Assembly (NCBI GenBank): GCA_020060215.1
Contig: JAGVAP010000016.1
Location: 43,908-107,907, forward strand
Length of the DNA stretch: 64,000 nucleotides
Direction of reading: 5' to 3'
Source of the DNA: Deltaproteobacteria bacterium
Lineage (GTDB): Bacteria > Desulfobacterota > DSM-4660 > Desulfatiglandales > HGW-15
The position numbers were made by a program, and so were the translations under genes. Positions 35,756 through 44,637 of this stretch are shown here, one piece after another (position 1 is the stretch's first letter; each line of letters starts with the position of its first letter). A model generated the notes under the pieces. That model did not search any database and was not told where the DNA came from. It worked only from the letters and a program-made list of their open reading frames with translations.

Positions 35756-36065
35756 AGGACCCGGTGAGCATCCCCTGCTGCGGGAATTGCTCCGGCCTCT
35801 GAAGAACCAGGGCTCTGCAACCCAGTCAGAAGCCGCTGTACAATCGAGACCCTTTGAGGTATACTCTATTCCGGATGGCCGAAGTTCCTTCCCGTCATCC
35901 GCCCACCCTGCGCGTGAATTGAAGCTACCCTTGTTTTCAACTCGCTGACGCGTTCCATTTCCGGCCGGCTGTTCTTGCAGCTCTTCCGTCTACGAGATGT
36001 CCTGCTTTGTCGATGGGGCGGATCTTTTCTTCTCTGCCGTCCATGTACTCTCTTGTGGAGGGGGA
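35756..36065 (+). other. Intergenic region before the ABC protein
   Basis: About 310 bases with no recognised gene. A TATACT near 35858 is a possible -10 for the ABC gene. An in-frame ATG at 35997 would extend that gene by 23 residues but lacks a ribosome site. Confidence 0.4.
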
Positions 36066-37829
36066 ATGAGAAAAGAAAAGTCTCTCATCAATCGCCACAC
36101 ATGGCGGGGCCTTGCCCAGTTCGTGAAACTCTTCGCCACATCGAAGGAGGTCGGTGGGAAGGCGAAGTGGTTCTTTGCGGCCCTCGTGGCCCTGCTGCTG
36201 GGCATCAACGGCCTGAATGTGCTCAACAGTTACGTCAACCGTGACTTCATGACCGCCATCGAACACCGCAACGCGGCCGAGTTCATCCGGATGGCGGTTT
36301 TCTACATCGGGGTTTTCGCCGCCTCCACCCTTGTCTCCGTGATCTACACCTTTACGGAGCAGAGCCTTGGGCTGACCTGGCGTGAATGGGCAACCAGGCA
36401 AAGCATGCTTACCTATGTGGATGACCGCGTCTATTATCAGCTCAAGACCGATGGCGAACTCGACAACCCGGACCAGCGGATCGCCGAAGACATCCGGGCC
36501 TTCACGACGACGACCATCTCCTTCCTGCTCATCCTGCTGAACGCCGCTCTGACCGTGATCGCCTTTTCGGGCGTGTTGTGGTCCATCAGTCCCCTGCTGT
36601 TCGTCGTGGCCGTGCTGTACGCAGCCGGAGGCTCGTTCCTGACCTACAGGATTGGACGACGCCTGGTTCGGTTGAACTTCGACCAGCTGGATAAGGAAGC
36701 CAACCTCCGGTCCTCCCTGATCCACCTGCGGGCAAATGCCGAATCCGTAGCCCTCTGCCGGCGAGAAGGCCGGGTGATCAGGATACTCCTGCGGAATCTC
36801 AGCGACCTGACGGTGAACTTTCGTCGCATCATCGCCACGAACAGAAACGTGGCCTTTTTCACCACCGGCTATAACTGGATGATCCAGATCATCCCGGCCC
36901 TGATCATCGCACCCCTCTTCATCGAGGGAAAGGTGCCCTTCGGCGTGATCACGCAATCGGCCATTGCCTTTACCCACCTCTTGGGGGCCTTTTCGCTGAT
37001 CGTGACCCAGTTCCAATCCATATCATCCTTCACTGCGGTCCTGGCCCGACTCAGTTCCTTGATCGATGCCATGGAAGGGTCAAGGAAGGCCAGGAGGCTC
37101 GAAGGCGAAGTCCGCAAGGACGAAGACAATGTCATCTACAGGAGGCTCACGCTTCGCTCCCCCCGCAGCGGCAGAATCCTGATCAGGGATCTCTCCTTTA
37201 CGATTCCCCATGGCGAGAATGTGCTGGTGCATGGGCCGGAGGCTCCGGCCAGGGCCGCCCTGTTTCGCGCCACGGCCGGGATCTGGCAGGCGAGTGAAGG
37301 GGAGATCATCAGGCCGAGACTGGAGCGGATCCTATTTGTGACCGAGCGGCCGTACCTGCCGCGAGGCACGTTTCAGGATCTGTTCATCCGGCCCTGGGCC
37401 GAAGACCGCCATCCGGACGAATACGACCCGGAGGGATTCCGGTTCTCGGAGTTGAAGATTCAGAAGGCCTTGCGAACCCTGGGGATCGAAGCCATTCCGA
37501 AGCGGTTTGGCGGCATGAACACCCCGCAGACCTGGGAGAGCGCACTCACGCTGGCCGAGCAGCAAATGGTCGTTGTCGCCCGCGTTCTGGTGGCGGGGCC
37601 CCGCTTCGTGTTCCTCGACAAACCAAGCTCCACTCTCGGTCCCGAGCAGGTCAAGCGGATCTTGGGTCTGTTCAGGAAACGCTCCATCAGCTATGTGACC
37701 TTTGAGGAAAGCGGCTCCGGAACCGACGACTACGACAAGGTGCTGCAGCTCGAGAAGGGCGGTTACTGGTCCTGGTTCCCGGCGGAGGATGGTCAAGTCA
37801 TGAAGGAGGATCGGGAGCTGGCCGTCTAA
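36066..37829 (+). CDS. SbmA/ABCD-like ABC protein with degenerate ATPase domain
   Basis: A 587-residue membrane-ATPase fusion. Residues 1-330 carry about six transmembrane helices of the SbmA/YddA/ABCD type (NVLNSYVNRDFMTAIEHRN, WREWATRQSMLTYVDDRVYYQL). The nucleotide-binding domain is abnormal. The Walker A position near residue 388 reads GPEAPARAALF, where active members have GPSGSGKSSL, so the catalytic Lys is missing. The signature reads LTLAEQQMVVVARVL, and Walker B is FVFLDKPSS with Lys in place of the catalytic Glu. ATP hydrolysis is thus unlikely. SbmA-type carriers can be proton-driven, so transport may persist. ATG 36066 follows GGAGGGGG. Confidence 0.82.
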   Translation: MRKEKSLINRHTWRGLAQFVKLFATSKEVGGKAKWFFAALVALLLGINGLNVLNSYVNRDFMTAIEHRNAAEFIRMAVFYIGVFAASTLVSVIYTFTEQSLGLTWREWATRQSMLTYVDDRVYYQLKTDGELDNPDQRIAEDIRAFTTTTISFLLILLNAALTVIAFSGVLWSISPLLFVVAVLYAAGGSFLTYRIGRRLVRLNFDQLDKEANLRSSLIHLRANAESVALCRREGRVIRILLRNLSDLTVNFRRIIATNRNVAFFTTGYNWMIQIIPALIIAPLFIEGKVPFGVITQSAIAFTHLLGAFSLIVTQFQSISSFTAVLARLSSLIDAMEGSRKARRLEGEVRKDEDNVIYRRLTLRSPRSGRILIRDLSFTIPHGENVLVHGPEAPARAALFRATAGIWQASEGEIIRPRLERILFVTERPYLPRGTFQDLFIRPWAEDRHPDEYDPEGFRFSELKIQKALRTLGIEAIPKRFGGMNTPQTWESALTLAEQQMVVVARVLVAGPRFVFLDKPSSTLGPEQVKRILGLFRKRSISYVTFEESGSGTDDYDKVLQLEKGGYWSWFPAEDGQVMKEDRELAV

Positions 37830-38012
37830 CGAGCCTCTCTGAAGCATGCTGGATGCCCGCGCGCAGGAGGGGAGGACCCGGCATTTTTTTCGCCGGCGGA
37901 AACCCGTCGGTTTGCGTCGGCGCCCTTGGGAATCGGGGTACAACAACGGATCGCTTCATGAGGACCACCCCCCTCGCTGCGGTCCCGAGCGCCATTGGCT
38001 CACTGGTGGAAG

Positions 38013-39362
38013 TCACTTGACCATCTTCGCCGCCACCGCCTCCAGCCCCTCCCTTTTCACGCCGACAGGATAGAGCGCGACCAGCAGCACGCAGATGAAG
38101 CTCGGCACGGAGAAGACGATGAAGAACTGGTTGAAGGTGAACCCGGCCATCTGAACGGCCCCGCCGATCACCGGACCGGCAATGGAGCCGACCCTTCCCA
38201 CGGCATAAGCCCAACCGGCCCCCGTGGCCCGGACGCGAGTCGGATAGATCTCGTTCGCGACCACATGGAGGGCGCTGGGGATCCCCACCAGAAAGAGGCC
38301 TGTGGCAAGCCCGGCAAGCAGGAGGGACGCATCGGAAGAGACTGCACCGAAGAGGAGCACCGAAAGTCCCCCCAGGAGGAAGCTCACGCAGAGACCCGCC
38401 TTTCGGCCCACCGTATCCATGAACCACCCCAGGAGGAATCCGCCGCAGAAGGCGCCGATGGACTGCACCACCGTGTAGGTGTAGCTCCTGATGAGCGAAA
38501 ACCCGGAGTTGGCAAGGATCGAGGGCAGCCAGGTCGAGAGGCCGTACAGGGCGAGCATGCAGAAAAAATACGTGCACCATACCAGGACGGTCATGCCCCT
38601 CAGGCCCGGCTGCAGGAGTTCTCGGACCCTGGAGCCGTGCACAGGCCCGGCCTGGGAGAAACTGGCCGGCTCCCAGGCAAGGGGCGAGAGACCTGCGGTG
38701 TGTTCGATCCTGCGGATCTCCCGAATCGCCTCCTCATAGCGCTTCCGGCCTGCCAGGAACCGGACGGATTCAGGGAGGTATGCCCGCAGGGCAGGGAGGA
38801 GGATGAGCGGCACGATGGTGATGAGGAGCACCGACCTCCAGCCGAAATAAGGGACAAGAAACATGGCGAAGACTCCGGCCAAGGACCACCCGATCACGAA
38901 GCTCCCACCTACAATGGTCAGCAGGCGGGCCCTGATGCCGGAAGGCGAGAACTCGGAGACGAGGGTCACGGTCAGAGGCACTACACCGCCGATCCCGACC
39001 CCGGCGAGAAAGCGCAATAGGCAGAAGGTTCTGAAGCTTGGGGCAAAGGCGGCGGCGGCATTGAAGACGCAGAGCACCAGGACCACCAGCATGGTGGCCT
39101 TCTTTCTCCCCAGCCGGTCCGAGACCATGCCGAAGCCGGCGGCGCCGAACATGAGGCCCAGAAATCCATACGAGATCATGGTGCCGGCCTCGAGCGGGGT
39201 GAGCTGCCATTCCTTCAGCGCCAGGGGCACGATGTAGGCGATGATCTGCGAATTGTATCCGCCGAGGGCGCAGATGAGGCCTGCGACCAGGACGAGCTGC
39301 CGGTGAAAGCGATTGAACTTCAGGGCGTCGAGCCAACCGAAAACGGACAATGGAGCGTTCAT
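38013..39362 (-). CDS. MFS transporter, aromatic-acid/H+ symporter type
   Basis: A 449-residue 12-helix MFS carrier. The loop 2-3 motif is GMVSDRLGRKKAT and the symmetric loop 8-9 motif is GWFMDTVGRKAG; RFLAGVGIGG and YLPESVRFLAGRKRYEEA are typical of the aromatic acid:H+ symporter and sugar-porter-like groups. It probably imports an acid such as a hydroxybenzoate. It lies alone on the minus strand, convergent with the ABC gene. The substrate is an inference from family. Confidence 0.85.
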   Translation of the reverse strand: MNAPLSVFGWLDALKFNRFHRQLVLVAGLICALGGYNSQIIAYIVPLALKEWQLTPLEAGTMISYGFLGLMFGAAGFGMVSDRLGRKKATMLVVLVLCVFNAAAAFAPSFRTFCLLRFLAGVGIGGVVPLTVTLVSEFSPSGIRARLLTIVGGSFVIGWSLAGVFAMFLVPYFGWRSVLLITIVPLILLPALRAYLPESVRFLAGRKRYEEAIREIRRIEHTAGLSPLAWEPASFSQAGPVHGSRVRELLQPGLRGMTVLVWCTYFFCMLALYGLSTWLPSILANSGFSLIRSYTYTVVQSIGAFCGGFLLGWFMDTVGRKAGLCVSFLLGGLSVLLFGAVSSDASLLLAGLATGLFLVGIPSALHVVANEIYPTRVRATGAGWAYAVGRVGSIAGPVIGGAVQMAGFTFNQFFIVFSVPSFICVLLVALYPVGVKREGLEAVAAKMVK

Positions 39363-39857
39363 AAGCAGGTCCTTCGTCGGGAAATCAGAAGCGGTACCAT
39401 ACCGCGAAAGCGCCTACGGTGTCGAGCGATTCCTCTCCGGGGGGGACTGCTGGGGTCTCGAGGAAGGGACGGCCCCGCGATTCTTCCAGGGCTCGATCAC
39501 CGGACATTTCAATTGTCAATGGACCCGGACATCTCGGAATGCCAACTACATGTCAGTGCCCGAGCATTGACGTCACTCCCCAATCCTGCTACTAGATCAA
39601 ATTGCGGATGCGCGAGATCAGCGGTCAGCGGGGCCGCTTGCCGCTGCCCGCGGCGCCAGCGCCTGTGAGGCGGCAAGATTGAACTTTACGGGGTGGCAGG
39701 TGTCAGGTTTCGGGTGTCAGCCCGGTAGTCCATCCATTTCCGGACACCTGAACACCGAAACCTGAAACATCTAACTTGACGAAGTTTCGTACGAGCATCG
39801 CCTCCGGCCGGCGGCCAGTCTAGTCAATAAACCCTGGCGTTGCACAAATACCTTCGT

Positions 39858-39886
39858 AGGATGGGTGGAGCGCAGCGAAACCCATC
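39858..39886. repeat. 29-bp GATGGGT-type repeat, copy A
   Basis: It differs by one base from copy B at 40149-40177. The core is GGATGGGTGGAGCG...CGAAACCCATC, a common extragenic repeat type in bacteria. Confidence 0.75.
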
Positions 39887-39895
39887 ATTCGAGCT

Positions 39896-40012
39896 GTCAG
39901 TGAGATCGAGTTGGGCAATGCTCGGTATTCATTATATTCCTCCACAATTCATGTGGCCTCCCCATTTGCGAAGACGACATTGCCCTTCTTTTGTTTTATG
40001 CAACTATGAGGT
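39896..40012 (-). repeat. Long dispersed repeat, copy 1 (inverted relative to copy 2)
   Basis: The reverse complement of this segment matches 53807-53925 over about 115 bases with scattered differences and small indels. Shared blocks include GGGCAATGTCGTCTTCGCAA and ATGGGGAGGC. Both copies are intergenic. No coding potential is shared, so it looks like a small non-autonomous element or its remnant. Confidence 0.75.
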
Positions 40013-40148
40013 AAAGAACCTTTGGCCTGGAAGAAGCGTTACCTGCAATCCTGTGGATCCTGCCTGCCTCGCCGAAGCCTTGGCGCAGGCGGGTTATCCT
40101 GTCAAAGCTCTGAAGTTTCATGCGAGCAGTCAGCGGCCGGTTTCGGTT

Positions 40149-40233
40149 AGGATGGGTGGAGCGGAGCGAAACCCATCGGTTTTTTGCGGCCGTGCCTTTG
40201 AATAGATGGGTTTCGCTCCGCTCCACCCATCCT
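40149..40233. repeat. 29-bp repeats B and C forming a perfect inverted pair
   Basis: Copy B (40149-40177) and copy C (40205-40233) are exact reverse complements separated by 27 bases, so the transcript could form a 29-bp hairpin. They lie about 110 bases ahead of the methyltransferase operon and may act as a terminator or transcript-stability element; it could equally be a mobile repeat. Confidence 0.8.
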
Positions 40234-40345
40234 GCCCATCTGGGAAAACCATATGGCCGCTCGCTGCTGAAGCGGCCCTATGAATCCGATCCAAAGCTCC
40301 GGCAGTGGTCCTTGACGACGAAGAAGAGGAGACTGAAACCAGGCG

Positions 40346-41371
40346 ATGACGAACTACACGAGTATGCAGCGTTTCCGGGACGCGCTCGCCGGGCGGCCGA
40401 AGGACCGCGTACCGGTCTTCGCCGGGACGAGCCTCTGGGCGGCAAGCAACTTCCCGGAGGCCTCTTTCCAGGAGATCGCATCCGACCCGGATCTGATCGT
40501 GAGGGCGCAGATGTGGGCCGTCGAGCGGATCGGAAGCGACGCGCTCTATCCAAGCGCCGATCCTCTCACCATCGCAGAGGCTTTCGGCTGCACGGTCCGA
40601 TTCCTGGAGACCGGTCCGCTTGTGGACCCCCTTCCCATCTCGATCGATCGCTTGGAGGACGTCGAAGGGCTGCCGTTTCCGAAGCCGGAGAAGACCGGGA
40701 GACTGCCGATCCTGCTGCAGGCCGCACGGCAGTTGTCGGAGAAGACCCGTGGTGAAATGCCGCTCATCGGCATCTTCGAGGGCCCGTTCACGAACACATG
40801 CCGGATCATCGAGGCGGAGCGGGTCCTCCGGATGGTTTACAAGAAACCGCAGATCCTCGAGGCCCTGCTGGACAGGATGAATGAAGTCTTGTTCACCCTC
40901 GGACAGGGACTCGTGGATTGCGGGGTGAACATCCTCTACGTCCCGGAACCTACCGCTTCCTCCACCATGATCTCGCCACCGATGTTCTCCCGGTTCGTCC
41001 TGCCGAGGCTGCAGCGTCTCACCGGCAGGCTGAGGGTTCCCGTGGTTCTTCACATCTGCGGGGATACCCGGCCCATCCTGCCGGCCATGGTCCAGTCCGG
41101 GGCCAGGGTGCTCAGCCTCGACCAGTGCATGGATCTGTCAGGGGCCAGGGCCATGACCTCGGATGCGGTCCTCGCCGGGAACGTGGATCCGGTCAAGAGC
41201 CTCCTCATGGGCGACCCGGAAAAGGTCAAGAGGAATGCGGTCGGCTGCCTTCAAGACGCCGGGACCGATCGCTTCATCCTCATGCCGGGGTGCGCCGTCC
41301 CGCCGAAGACCCCTGTGGAGAACCTCAGGGCCATGGTCCGGGCCGCGGTCGACTTCGGCCTGGGATCATAG
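40346..41371 (+). CDS. MtaA-like zinc methyltransferase (URO-D superfamily)
   Basis: A 341-residue URO-D-fold methyltransferase of the MtaA/MtbA/CmuA group, which moves methyl groups between a corrinoid protein and a thiol or folate acceptor. The zinc site is complete: H236-x-C238 (LHICGD) and C316 (MPGCAVPPKTP). It starts the module, 12 bases before the corrinoid-protein gene. ATG 40346 is used; the ribosome site is weak. Context suggests growth on, or demethylation of, a methylated compound. The methyl donor and the first-step methyltransferase are not identified here. Confidence 0.85.
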   Translation: MTNYTSMQRFRDALAGRPKDRVPVFAGTSLWAASNFPEASFQEIASDPDLIVRAQMWAVERIGSDALYPSADPLTIAEAFGCTVRFLETGPLVDPLPISIDRLEDVEGLPFPKPEKTGRLPILLQAARQLSEKTRGEMPLIGIFEGPFTNTCRIIEAERVLRMVYKKPQILEALLDRMNEVLFTLGQGLVDCGVNILYVPEPTASSTMISPPMFSRFVLPRLQRLTGRLRVPVVLHICGDTRPILPAMVQSGARVLSLDQCMDLSGARAMTSDAVLAGNVDPVKSLLMGDPEKVKRNAVGCLQDAGTDRFILMPGCAVPPKTPVENLRAMVRAAVDFGLGS

Positions 41372-41383
41372 CAGGGAGAAGCA

Positions 41384-42067
41384 ATGAGCGATAGAGACGA
41401 GTTGTACAAATCGATGAGCGACGCCGTCGTTGCATTCGACGAAGAGAAGGTCAGGGAGTTGGCGCGGAGGTCCCTCCAAGAGGGGTGCGACCCTGCGGAG
41501 AGCATCGTGAAAGGGCTCTCATCGGGCATGCTCGCGGTCGGGGCCCTGTTCGAGAAGCACGAGTACTTTGTCCCGGAGGTGCTCATGTGTGCGGATGCCA
41601 TGCAGGCGGGTCTGGAGGTCCTGCGGCCCTGCATCAGGGAGCATACGGCCGAACCCAAGGGGCAGGTGGTGATCGGCACGGTCCAGGGAGATGTCCATGA
41701 CATCGGCAAGAACATCGTCAAGCTGATGCTGGATGTGAGCGGCTACACGGTCCATGACCTCGGCAGGGATGTGCCTTTGAACCGCTTCGCAGAAGAGGCG
41801 CATCGGACCGGCGCCGAGATCGTGGCCATGTCGGCCCTGATGACCACCACCATGGTCGGCATGAAGAAGGCGGTGCAGATGATCAGGGAGAGCAACCCCC
41901 ATGTGGCCATCATGATGGGAGGGGCCCCACTGCGGCCCGAGATCGTGAAGCTCTTCGGCGGGGACGGGTTTGCGGACACCGCCTCGGGTGTGGTGGAGGA
42001 AGCTTCCAGGATGCTGGCGCTCTTCAGGGAACGAAAAGGGAATGCTCCATGTCCAAACAACGGCTGA
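41384..42067 (+). CDS. Corrinoid (cobalamin-binding) methyl-carrier protein, MtaC-like
   Basis: A 227-residue corrinoid protein. Residues about 1-90 are the four-helix cap domain; the rest is the Rossmann-like B12 domain with D103-x-H105-x-x-G108 (GDVHDIGKN), where His is the lower cobalt ligand, plus MSALMTTTMVGMKK and MMGGAP. It shuttles methyl groups between the flanking zinc methyltransferases. Its end overlaps the next gene by 19 bases, so the two are translationally coupled. Confidence 0.92.
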   Translation: MSDRDELYKSMSDAVVAFDEEKVRELARRSLQEGCDPAESIVKGLSSGMLAVGALFEKHEYFVPEVLMCADAMQAGLEVLRPCIREHTAEPKGQVVIGTVQGDVHDIGKNIVKLMLDVSGYTVHDLGRDVPLNRFAEEAHRTGAEIVAMSALMTTTMVGMKKAVQMIRESNPHVAIMMGGAPLRPEIVKLFGGDGFADTASGVVEEASRMLALFRERKGNAPCPNNG

Positions 42068-43077
42068 TCGACGCCTACAGGGGAAAACGAACCGATACCG
42101 CCCCCTGGGTCCCATACGCAGGGGTGCACTGCGCCTATCTGATCGATGAGCCGGCCGACCAATATCTGCAGGATCCCCAACTGCTGGCAAAGGGGGTGGC
42201 TCACGCGGCGGAGCGATACCATGCGGACGGCATCCCCCTGCTCTTTGACCTCTCGCTGGAGGCCCAATCCGTCGGCTGTGAGCTGAGCTGGTGGAAGGAC
42301 AATGTGCCCTCCATTGCGTCCCATCCCTGTGCCCGGAAGACCCCGGAAGAGGCCGGACTGAAGGTCCCCACTCCGGATTCCGGGCGGTGGCCCCTGGTGC
42401 GCAAGGCCGCCGAGCTGGTCCAACCCCGCCTCGACAGGCTGGACTGCGTGATGATGGGCCTCTGCTGCGGCCCCCTGACCCTGGCCTCCCATCTGGCCGG
42501 CGTGCGCATCTTCACGGATGTCTACAAGAACAGGGAGTTCGCCGCCGAGGTATGCCGGTTCGCGGGGGAGGTCTGCGCGCTCTCCGCCAGGTTCTATGCG
42601 GAGATGGGCTGCGAGATCATCGCCCTCGTGGACCCGGTGGCCTCCCAGATCAAGTCGACCACCTTCCGAGAGTTCGTGACGCCCAATTGCCGCGGGGCCG
42701 TCGAGGAGATCCACGGCAGGGGGTTGACTTCCTGTTTCTTCATCTGCGGGGATTGCGTGAAGGTCCTGGAAGACGTGTGCGAGATAGGAACCCATGCATT
42801 TGCCGTGGATGAGCAGGTGAACCTGAGCTTTGCCAGGGACATTGCGCGCCGCCACGGCATGGGGTTCTGCGGAAACCTGAAGCTGACCATGGCCCTGAGC
42901 CTCGGCCTGATATCGCCCAGGGAGGATGCCCTGATCAGCCTGGCGGCCGGCGGCAATGTGGGGTATACCTTTTCCCCCGGCTGAGACCTCCCCTACGATG
43001 TTCCGGCGGAACATCTGGAGCAGGCCTACGAGGCAAAGGCGTGGTTCGACGAGAACTATCCCAAATACCCGGAGTAG
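42049..43077 (+). CDS. MtaA-like methyltransferase with selenocysteine at a zinc-ligand position (Sec312)
   Basis: The frame runs from ATG 42049 through TGA 42982-42984 to TAG 43075-43077. With TGA read as Sec the protein has 342 residues, close to its 341-residue paralogue at 40346. At the C-terminus, FSPG-U-DLPYDVPAEHLEQA aligns with MPG-C316-AVPPKTPVENLRAM, so Sec312 replaces the last zinc-binding Cys. The H-x-C of the paralogue is F231-x-C233 here, so the site is unusual. The 30 codons after TGA continue the family fold, and a SECIS-like hairpin follows. Terminating at 42984 would drop the third metal ligand. It probably accepts the methyl group from the corrinoid protein. Confidence 0.82.
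42997..43015 (+). promoter_or_regulatory. SECIS-like hairpin for the Sec methyltransferase
   Basis: A perfect 8-bp stem GATGTTCC/GGAACATC with loop GGC begins 12 bases after the UGA, so the apical loop starts 20 bases after it. The distance and a G at the loop start fit the general bacterial SECIS pattern. It lies within the coding frame, as bacterial SECIS elements do. Confidence 0.65.
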
Positions 43078-43097
43078 AATCCAGACAGAAAGATCAC

Positions 43098-43164
43098 CAC
43101 AAAGGCGCGAAGTACACCAAGTTCACGAAGAAGTTCTCTCTTTGTGTCTTCGTGCCTTCGTGGC
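43098..43164. repeat. CACGAAG-type inverted repeat element
   Basis: Imperfect inverted repeat with arms ACCACAAAGGCGCGAAG and CTTCGTGCCTTCGTGG, lying between the Sec methyltransferase stop and the thioredoxin-like start. This kind of CTTCGTG repeat is widespread between genes in many bacteria. It may form a hairpin in the operon transcript. Confidence 0.65.
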
Positions 43165-43178
43165 GAGCAGTTGGTGGC

Positions 43179-43601
43179 ATGACAAAAGAAAAAATCCATA
43201 TCGATGTGCTCACCCTGGACAGCGTGCAGTGCGCCGCTTGCGGTTACATGATGGAGTCCATCGCGGCCATGCCCGCGGAGATCCAGGATCTGATCGAATA
43301 CAGGGAATGGTCCATCAAGACCAGAGAGGGGATCGCCAGGTTCAAGGAGCTGAAGGGAAAGGTCCTGCCCACCATCTGCATCGAGGGAGACCTCGTCTTC
43401 CCGAGCATGATCCCCCAGTATGAGGAGCTGATCGACGAGATGGCCAGGCGCGCCCCCACGCCCGACGTCGCAGCGAAGGTCACGGCCGCAAGGGAGATCG
43501 GATTCCAGTTCGACAGGATCCAGGAAAACCTCGAACGGGCAGGATCAGGAAGGCATACCAGGGCCGGAAAGGCGAAGGACAAGGGAGATGGGAGACCCTA
43601 G
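43179..43601 (+). CDS. Thioredoxin-like CxxC protein
   Basis: A 140-residue cytosolic protein starting at ATG 43179; upstream in-frame codons run through the inverted repeat. VLTLDSVQCAACGYMMESI has a CAAC redox motif after a beta strand, and LPTICIEGDLVFPSMIPQYEELIDEM resembles the cis-Pro strand and last helix of a thioredoxin fold. It lies between methyltransferase genes and a CobW GTPase and may keep thiols, corrinoid or Sec reduced. Its last 14 bases overlap the CobW gene. No named family was recognised. Confidence 0.7.
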   Translation: MTKEKIHIDVLTLDSVQCAACGYMMESIAAMPAEIQDLIEYREWSIKTREGIARFKELKGKVLPTICIEGDLVFPSMIPQYEELIDEMARRAPTPDVAAKVTAAREIGFQFDRIQENLERAGSGRHTRAGKAKDKGDGRP

Positions 43602-44637
43602 GACGCATGTCTACCTGATCACGGGCTTTCTGGGGAGCGGGAAGACCACTTTTTTGAACCGGGTCCTGGACGGGTTTCACGGGCAGCGGCGGCTCGTGGT
43701 CCTCATGAACGAGTTCGGGGAGATCGGTCTCGACGGGGCCCTCATCCATGGGGAAGGGTTCGACCTGGTGGAGATCAGCCGTGGATCCGTCTTCTGCGTG
43801 TGCGTGAAGACGGATTTCATCAAGGCCCTGCATGAGATCGCACACCGGCTCCGGCCGGATCTCCTCCTGATCGAATCCACGGGAGTAGCCGATCCGACCG
43901 GGCTCAAGAGAGACCTGGGGCTTCCCATCTTCCGGAACCGCTTCCGACTGGTCGAGCAGTTCTGCATCGTCGATGCGGTGCACTTCGAGGACGCCTTCGA
44001 GGTCTTTGCCTCGCTGGAGAAACAGATCCGTTCCTCATCCGTGTTCATCATCAACAAGAAGGACCTGGCCTCCCCGGAGCAGATCGACCGGGTGAAGGAG
44101 ATCGTCCGCCGGATTCACCCCGAGCCCGGGTTCATCGAGGCCGCCTATGGGGACATCCCCCTGGACGGATTCTTCGCGTATATGGACAAGGCCGGCGAGC
44201 AGGCGCGAGAGGACGTCCGTGATCTGTCCGCGGAGCTGGAAGAGACCATCGATCGCAACCTGAGCTTCCCCACCATCGATCTGATGCCCCCGGATCGACT
44301 CGTCTCCGCCGTCTATGAATGGAGAGGCGCCGCTTTCGAACCGTTCCAGGGCGTGATGAATCTATTACCGGCCGGCCTGGTGCGGGGGAAGGGGTTCATC
44401 GCGGCGCGAGGGGAGACCCGCCTGTTCAACCTGGTCATGGGGAAGCCGGAGCTGACGCCGGCCTCTCTGCCCGAAGGTCGTGCGGCCCTCCTCAACCGCA
44501 TCGTGTTCATCGGCCCGCCCGAAGCCATGGACGGGCTGGAGTCCTTGAGCCTGGAGAATCCGCTGCTTTCCCGACAATCCCTCCTGGACCCGATGGCTTC
44601 CTCCTCTCCCGATCGCCGGCGACCGCAATCGCATTGA
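43588..44637 (+). CDS. CobW-family GTP-binding protein
   Basis: A 349-residue G3E GTPase (CobW/HypB/UreG group). Walker A is GFLGSGKTT (residues 13-21), FGEIG follows, and INKKD is the base-specificity motif. The usual metal-binding GCxCC is altered to GSVFCVC (C70, C72), a two-Cys variant. It closes the corrinoid methyltransferase operon and could insert or deliver metal (cobalt/corrinoid or zinc) to the methyltransferases. Confidence 0.85.
   Translation: MGDPRTHVYLITGFLGSGKTTFLNRVLDGFHGQRRLVVLMNEFGEIGLDGALIHGEGFDLVEISRGSVFCVCVKTDFIKALHEIAHRLRPDLLLIESTGVADPTGLKRDLGLPIFRNRFRLVEQFCIVDAVHFEDAFEVFASLEKQIRSSSVFIINKKDLASPEQIDRVKEIVRRIHPEPGFIEAAYGDIPLDGFFAYMDKAGEQAREDVRDLSAELEETIDRNLSFPTIDLMPPDRLVSAVYEWRGAAFEPFQGVMNLLPAGLVRGKGFIAARGETRLFNLVMGKPELTPASLPEGRAALLNRIVFIGPPEAMDGLESLSLENPLLSRQSLLDPMASSSPDRRRPQSH

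Larger units (their letters stand above)
39363..40345. other. Repeat-rich intergenic region
   Basis: Nearly 1 kb without a real gene. It contains an imperfect inverted repeat of CAGGTTTCGG-type sequence around 39698-39772, three copies of a 29-base repeat, and one copy of a long dispersed repeat (separate entries). The open frames here (for example 39840-40205) arise from the repeats and show no protein-like sequence. Confidence 0.7.

Noticed and set aside
39840..40205. 121-codon frame in the repeat region
   Set aside because: It is built from the 29-base repeat and the long dispersed repeat; such frames are common false genes.
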